Shown here: piece after piece, positions 60,117 to 64,000 of the stretch
How the letters are laid out: the number at the start of each line of letters is the position of its first letter
Position numbering within the stretch: position 1 is the first letter of the stretch
Source of the DNA: JADLAT01 sp964348795
GTDB taxonomy: Bacteria; Pseudomonadota; Alphaproteobacteria; Micavibrionales; Micavibrionaceae
Length of the DNA: 64,000 nt
Reading direction: 5' to 3'
Assembly: GCA_964348795.1 (NCBI GenBank)
Contig: CAYGDY010000009.1
Span: forward strand, 1-64,000
Position numbers and translations under genes: made by a program
The notes under the pieces: generated by a model
Database searches by the model: none
What the model saw: the letters and a program-made list of their open reading frames with translations, nothing else
What the model was told of the DNA's origin: nothing

Positions 60117-61304
60117 ATGAATAAGGTAGTACCTTTAGCGAAAGAAATCGTCCGGCGGTCAAAAACCGGCACTGTTCCTGCACGCCTGACAGGATCTGTC
60201 AGCGATATCGTAGCGGCCCTGCGCCCTGCGGACCCGCTCTATGTGATCTGGCCAGACCGAATCAAAGCGACAGCCACAGCCTTTATGCAGGCTTTTCCTG
60301 GCGAATCCCTTTTTGCCGTCAAAACAAACCCGCAGGAGACCGTCCTGCGGGCCCTGTATCAGGCCGGCATGAAGGGCTTTGACGCGGCCTCTCTCGATGA
60401 AATCCGCCTCGTCCGGCGCGTAGCCAAAAAAGCGCGCATCCATTTCATGCACACGGTCAAGTCCCCCGAGGCCATCCGCACGGCCTATTTCGACTATGGC
60501 GTGCGGGATTTTGCGCTCGACACCTTCGACGAACTGCAAAAAATCCTGACCCAGACGCGTGACGCCACGGACCTCAATCTGTGTGTGCGTTTTGCCCTGC
60601 CCAAAAACGACAAGGCCGCCATTGATTTTTCAGCAAAATTTGGCGCCCTGCCGCAGGAGGCCGCCCTGCTGTTGCGCCATGCCCGTCCCTATAGCGCCAA
60701 GCTCGGCCTGTGTTTCCATGTCGGCACACAAACCACAGACCCCGCCGTCTATGACCGCGCGATTGGTGTGTCTGCCGATATTATCCGCAAAAGCGGTGTC
60801 ACCGTGGATATGCTCGATGTCGGCGGCGGCTTTCCCGTGGCCTATCCGGATGAAACGGTGCCCTCGATCGCTTCTTGCATGCATACGATTACGCGGAGCC
60901 TCAAAGCCCACACGCTGGAGTCCCTGACCCTGCTCGCCGAACCAGGCCGCGCGCTGGTCGCCGAAAGCGGGTGCCTGATTGCCCGTGTGGAACTGCGCAA
61001 GGGGAACATGCTGTACCTCAATGACGGCACCTATGGCGGGCTGTTTGATGCAGGCCCCCTGCTCAAGACCCGTTTTCCCGTGCGCGCCCACCGCCCGCAT
61101 GAGGCCCTTTCGCCTCACATGGCGGCCTTCCGCTTTGCCGGCCCGACTTGTGACTCACTCGATATGATGGCGGGACCCTTTATGCTCCCCGCCGATATCC
61201 GGATGGGCGACTGGATCGAGATCGGAAATCTGGGCGCGTACAGCCAGTCCCTGCGCACGAACTTCAACGGGTTCGGCGCGTGCGATACGGTGTGTTTGTA
61301 TTAG
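60117..61304 (+). CDS. odc: Ornithine decarboxylase, fold III (PLP-dependent)
   Basis: 395 aa. It removes CO2 from ornithine to give putrescine. The PLP lysine is Lys69 (SLFAVKTNPQ), the Gly-rich phosphate site is LDVGGGFPVAYP, and the second-subunit catalytic Cys345 lies in FAGPTCDSLDMM; LNDGTYGGLFDA and the early MHTVKSPEAIRTAY are further landmarks. This is the alanine-racemase-fold ODC class, sometimes also acting on lysine; the substrate split is not decided here. ATG 60117 has AAAGGGAGG at 6 nt spacing, a site masked by the upstream leader pairing. A dispersed repeat follows the stop. Confidence 0.94.
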   Translation: MNKVVPLAKEIVRRSKTGTVPARLTGSVSDIVAALRPADPLYVIWPDRIKATATAFMQAFPGESLFAVKTNPQETVLRALYQAGMKGFDAASLDEIRLVRRVAKKARIHFMHTVKSPEAIRTAYFDYGVRDFALDTFDELQKILTQTRDATDLNLCVRFALPKNDKAAIDFSAKFGALPQEAALLLRHARPYSAKLGLCFHVGTQTTDPAVYDRAIGVSADIIRKSGVTVDMLDVGGGFPVAYPDETVPSIASCMHTITRSLKAHTLESLTLLAEPGRALVAESGCLIARVELRKGNMLYLNDGTYGGLFDAGPLLKTRFPVRAHRPHEALSPHMAAFRFAGPTCDSLDMMAGPFMLPADIRMGDWIEIGNLGAYSQSLRTNFNGFGACDTVCLY

Positions 61305-61311
61305 GGCGAGT

Positions 61312-61383
61312 GTCATCCTGAGTGAAACGAAGGATCTTTATGGTGTTGCAAAGAGATTCTTCGCCTTTGGCTCAGAATGACAA
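61312..61383. repeat. Dispersed palindromic repeat (GTCATCCTGA family), copy B
   Basis: The full-length copy: it opens GTCATCCTGAGTGAAACGAA, then GGATCTTT, and closes with AAGAGATTCTTCGCC ... GGCTCAGAATGACA, which is an imperfect inverted match of the opening. It starts 8 bp after the decarboxylase stop. Confidence 0.75.
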
Positions 61384-61419
61384 TAAAAATTCAGGGCTCA
61401 TCCAAAAATAATAAACGCT

Positions 61420-62499
61420 CTAAGGCGCGGGATTAAAGATTTGGTAGTCTGTTCTGCAGTTGTGGGTGCCTGGTGTTTCTTTGGCTCTCACAGTCGCTAT
61501 GCGGGTCACAGCAGGACCCCCGTTGTTAAATTCAAATACACCCGTCAGTTTGAGATCCGTAGGACATCCACTCCCTGTTGGTTTTGTGAGAAGCAAAATA
61601 GGATCAAGGTCAGACCCCAGAGGGACAGTGCTTGAAATATGAACATTTGTGGCGGGATGGAGCTTGGCGTTGGCATCGACCGTAAACTTGAAACTCGTCA
61701 CGCAAGAGACATTGCCCATGAATGCCGCATGGAGCTGATAGTACTTCGTTGTGTCACGAGAGAGAAAGAAGTTGACGTTGCTTCCATCACACGGCGGGGC
61801 GACCTCAACAGGTTGCGGCAAGGAAAAGGTGGAATTGCACAATCCGGATGAACTTTTCTTGGCCGTGAACGTGGAAATCTCTCTCTTGATAGACCCATCG
61901 GGACGGGTCATGTCAAAGGTGATATGGGCAGTTTGCGGGCATGGCGTACCGGCCGGCGGACGAACAAAAGTCTCGACATAACTCGCCGCCGGCGTGGTCG
62001 TGGAGAAATTCAGAGCCGAATGCATCGGACTGTCGGACATCGTAACCTTGAGATCTTTGACACAATCGAAGTCTGCAATATGAAACGTGATATTGGTGGG
62101 CAATACAACTTCGGATGAAGCACTTGTTGTGACGTGGGGGTTACAGCTCCCCGCAACATATCGCGGTACCGCCTGCACATGGTTGGACTCGGCACTTTCC
62201 TGAGAAGAATCATAGGCCGTGAGATAGTAATCTCTCTGTCCATTATCCGGAAGGCTGATCGTCGCGGTTATCACCTTCCCGACATCCGTCATATGGTACG
62301 CTATACCGCTATTTGCCGTTGGCCTGTCATAGAGTCTATACCCTGTCACACTCTGTGTAGGAGAAGCATCCCACGACAATGTCTGATCGTACGTTGCAAC
62401 GGCCACCGCCTCCGGCGCACTGACGGTCAAAACACCCGACAAGGCCAGCATCGCAACGGCATTAAAAGGGGAGACAGAAGAATGTTCGGCGTGTTTCAT
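61420..62499 (-). CDS. Secreted Cys-rich protein with N-terminal FN3-like domain
   Basis: 359 aa with an N-terminal signal segment (AVAMLALSGVLTVSAPEAVA). A fibronectin type III-like domain occupies ~38-112 (YDQTLSWDASPTQSVTGYRL, then YYLTAYDSSQESAESN). The rest (~118-355) consists of two related units of ~115 residues. Each opens with Cys and a beta-rich stretch, then has DCVKDLKVTM or SCVTSFKFTV, then PCPQTAHITFDM or GCPTDLKLTGVF, and closes SGLCNSTFS or HNCRTDYQ. Each unit has four similarly spaced Cys, suggesting disulfides. I do not recognise the repeated unit. It stands alone downstream of nspC on the same strand. Confidence 0.75.
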   Translation of the reverse strand: MKHAEHSSVSPFNAVAMLALSGVLTVSAPEAVAVATYDQTLSWDASPTQSVTGYRLYDRPTANSGIAYHMTDVGKVITATISLPDNGQRDYYLTAYDSSQESAESNHVQAVPRYVAGSCNPHVTTSASSEVVLPTNITFHIADFDCVKDLKVTMSDSPMHSALNFSTTTPAASYVETFVRPPAGTPCPQTAHITFDMTRPDGSIKREISTFTAKKSSSGLCNSTFSLPQPVEVAPPCDGSNVNFFLSRDTTKYYQLHAAFMGNVSCVTSFKFTVDANAKLHPATNVHISSTVPLGSDLDPILLLTKPTGSGCPTDLKLTGVFEFNNGGPAVTRIATVRAKETPGTHNCRTDYQIFNPAP

Positions 62500-62601
62500 G
62501 GCAGTTACGCAGTCCCTTCACACAGTGCACACAATGGTATTCTACTTCTGGGTAGCGCACGAACGCCAGCCTGTCAAGAGCCCCCTCCCGATATTGAAGC
62601 T

Positions 62602-63768
62602 CTACGACAACCGCCGTGCAAAATCCTCATAGCCAAAGGATTTCACATGCTCATAAGACCCGTCCTCATGCAGGATTCCAATCGCGGGCAATGGCACACC
62701 ATTAAAGGTCGTATTCTTCACCATCGCATATTGCGCCATATCCGTAAACACGAGCCGATCCCCGATGTTCAGCGGCGAATCAAAACTATAGGTCCCGATC
62801 ACATCCCCCGTCATGCAGGTGCGCCCGCCGATGGTATAGGTGTGCGGTTTTTCGCCCTCTTCCCCCGCGCCGATAATCTCGGGGCGATAGGGCACCTCGA
62901 GCACGTCGGGCATATGCGCGCTGGCGGAGGTATCCAGCACCACATGGGTCTGGTTCGCGCCTTCAAATACATCCAGCACTGATGCCACAAGGAACCCCGC
63001 ATCGTAGACCAGCGCCGCGCCTGGCTCCAACACGACTTCCAGATCAAAGCGTTCACGGAAAGTTTTGAGCGCGGCGATGAAAGTTTCCAGATCATACCCC
63101 GCCTTGGAGAAATAATGCCCGCCGCCTAAGTTAACTTCAGAAACTTTCTCTAAATACGGCGCAAAATTTTGTGTGAGGTGTTCGAGCAACGCCACGGAAT
63201 CTTCCGCAGGGTTTTCGCAGAGATTATGGAAGTGCAGGATGTCGAGCTTTGCCATGACCTCGTCCGTCAGATGTCCTTTTTTTGCACCAAAACGGGAATT
63301 GGGGGCGGAGGGATCATACAGCGCGGAATTTTTTACCAGTGATTTTTGTGGGTTCACGCGCAGACCGATTTTAATATCGGGACGGAGCGCCTTTACGCGT
63401 GGTAAAAAGCGGTTCATCTGGGACACGGAGTTAAAATACAAATGCGTGGTAATGGGGATGAGTGCGTCCATCTCCCGATCGTCGAACGCGGGGCTGTACG
63501 TGTGGATCTCTTTATTTTCATTCGGTCCGAAATGCGCGTGCCCGAGCCGCGCCTCGTACAGCCCGCTCGCGGTCGTGCCGTCCAGCGTGTCTTTCATATA
63601 GGGGAACACGGAAAACTGCGAAAACGCCTTGGTTGCCAGCATGATCTTCACCCCCGCGCGGGTTTTGATTTCGCGGGCAATGGCGAGATTTTTGCGAATC
63701 GCGGCAATATCCGCCACATAGGCGGGCGTGGCGATGGTGTTCAGGGCTTCAAGGTTTTGCTCAGTCAT
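62602..63768 (-). CDS. nspC: Carboxynorspermidine/carboxyspermidine decarboxylase
   Basis: 388 aa. NspC decarboxylates carboxy(nor)spermidine to (nor)spermidine using PLP. The PLP lysine is Lys47 (IMLATKAFSQFSVF). Further landmarks: TTASGLYEARLGHAHFG, LDILHFHNLCENPAED, VNLGGGHYFSKAGYD, VVLEPGAALVYDAGFLVASV and GGRTCMTGDVIGTYSF with the catalytic Cys. It works with a carboxynorspermidine dehydrogenase, usually the adjacent upstream gene; here the upstream neighbour is a GIY-YIG gene, so the partner is not in view. It lies 1.3 kb from ornithine decarboxylase, which supplies putrescine for the same pathway. Confidence 0.94.
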   Translation of the reverse strand: MTEQNLEALNTIATPAYVADIAAIRKNLAIAREIKTRAGVKIMLATKAFSQFSVFPYMKDTLDGTTASGLYEARLGHAHFGPNENKEIHTYSPAFDDREMDALIPITTHLYFNSVSQMNRFLPRVKALRPDIKIGLRVNPQKSLVKNSALYDPSAPNSRFGAKKGHLTDEVMAKLDILHFHNLCENPAEDSVALLEHLTQNFAPYLEKVSEVNLGGGHYFSKAGYDLETFIAALKTFRERFDLEVVLEPGAALVYDAGFLVASVLDVFEGANQTHVVLDTSASAHMPDVLEVPYRPEIIGAGEEGEKPHTYTIGGRTCMTGDVIGTYSFDSPLNIGDRLVFTDMAQYAMVKNTTFNGVPLPAIGILHEDGSYEHVKSFGYEDFARRLS

Positions 63769-63803
63769 GTTTTTTCTTTCTTTGGGTTTTTTCTTTTGTT
63801 CTT

Positions 63804-63831
63804 GTCATCCTGAACGCAGTGAAGGATCTCT
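63804..63831. repeat. Dispersed palindromic repeat (GTCATCCTGA family), copy C
   Basis: GTCATCCTGAACGCAGTGAA continues as GGATCTCT. It encodes, on the minus strand, the last residues (RDPSLRSG) and stop of the GIY-YIG gene. Confidence 0.65.
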
Positions 63832-64000
63832 GGGAAATTGAAAATCTCTTTCGGATAAATCAACCCATTCGGGATTAACGCCTGTAATTAAATCGTTTTT
63901 CTTTTTCCTGACCCAGCCCTTGATTTCCTTTTCCCTTTGAATTGCATTTTGTGGATCAGAAAAACATTCAAAATAGACCAATTTATTGCATTGATACTTT
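63805..64000 (-). CDS. GIY-YIG endonuclease family protein, C-terminal part (5' end outside window)
   Basis: 64 C-terminal residues are visible; the gene enters from beyond base 64000. The visible part matches the C-terminal half of small GIY-YIG domain proteins (UPF0213/YhbQ-like): CNKLVYFECFSDPQNAIQRE, KEIKGWVRKKKNDLIT, then VNPEWVDLSERDF. The GIY-YIG motif itself lies outside. These stand-alone nuclease domains have unknown roles. The last eight residues and stop are encoded by a dispersed GTCATCCTGA repeat. Too short to appear as a long frame, but the match is distinctive. Confidence 0.8.
   Translation of the reverse strand, partial: KYQCNKLVYFECFSDPQNAIQREKEIKGWVRKKKNDLITGVNPEWVDLSERDFQFPRDPSLRSG

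Overview
The window looks like chromosomal DNA from a free-living alphaproteobacterium. Evidence: HdaA (a DnaA-related ATPase), a DUF2066 protein and an IalB-family protein; a fold-III ornithine decarboxylase behind a long structured leader of the kind reported upstream of alphaproteobacterial speF genes; an NrsF/SigF-type ECF sigma pair controlling bufferin-type genes; and NspC polyamine synthesis. The outer membrane is Gram-negative in type (porin, RND pump, NodT-family lipoprotein, autotransporter, two-partner-secretion exoprotein). I cannot fix the genus; a Micavibrio- or Rhodospirillales-like lineage is only a guess. I see no rRNA, CRISPR array, prophage or insertion sequence.

Layout. 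1-2.4 kb: 3' part of a DUF2339 membrane protein. 2.5-5.6 kb (minus): a sulfur operon of Rrf2 regulator, 50-aa YezD-like protein, OprO/P-type porin and sulfate-binding protein, with a palindromic operator inside its promoter. 5.7-11.5 kb (minus): a 1949-aa RTX exoprotein with a seven-bladed integrin-alpha-like propeller and an integrin-beta-like VWA domain. 11.8-12.9 kb: a tiny secreted protein and a barrel-like protein. 13.0-16.9 kb: ECF sigma/NrsF and, divergently, a tiny Cys-rich membrane protein and a bufA-bufB-bufC-doxX operon, with three matching ECF-type promoters. 16.9 kb: tRNA-Gly. 17.0-23.3 kb: two divergent envelope/glycan operons (glycosyltransferase, CDF transporter, glucokinase, NodB-like deacetylase; acyltransferase, O-antigen ligase/polymerase). 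23.4-26.3 kb: rpsM-rpsK-rpoA-rplQ. 26.3-28.0 kb: panB-panC. 28.1-34.3 kb: a 2070-aa TpsA-type beta-helix exoprotein. 34.6-38.0 kb: hdaA, an AI-2E family permease, a DUF2066 protein. 38.1-39.8 kb: purM-purN. 39.8-43.0 kb: a hybrid histidine kinase. 43.0-46.6 kb: ndk, a YHYH protein, a cold-shock protein, rlmJ, a lipoprotein hydrolase. 46.8-49.4 kb: a second RTX exoprotein built on a repeated ~80-residue unit. 49.5-52.8 kb: an autotransporter. 53.0-59.6 kb: an IalB-like protein and a tripartite RND pump. 59.7-61.3 kb: the structured leader and ornithine decarboxylase. 61.4-64 kb: a Cys-rich FN3 protein, nspC and the end of a GIY-YIG nuclease gene.

Themes. Four giant surface or secreted proteins using three secretion routes (type I RTX twice, two-partner, autotransporter) lie in one window, with none of the dedicated type I or TpsB exporters present, so export must depend on genes elsewhere. 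Metal handling is represented by the bufferin regulon, the CDF transporter and possibly the pump. Polyamine synthesis is represented by the decarboxylase and NspC. The most unusual items are the integrin-like RTX protein, the ECF promoter set with a small new regulon member, and the decarboxylase leader, in which the ribosome binding site is perfectly complementary to a segment about 140 nt upstream.
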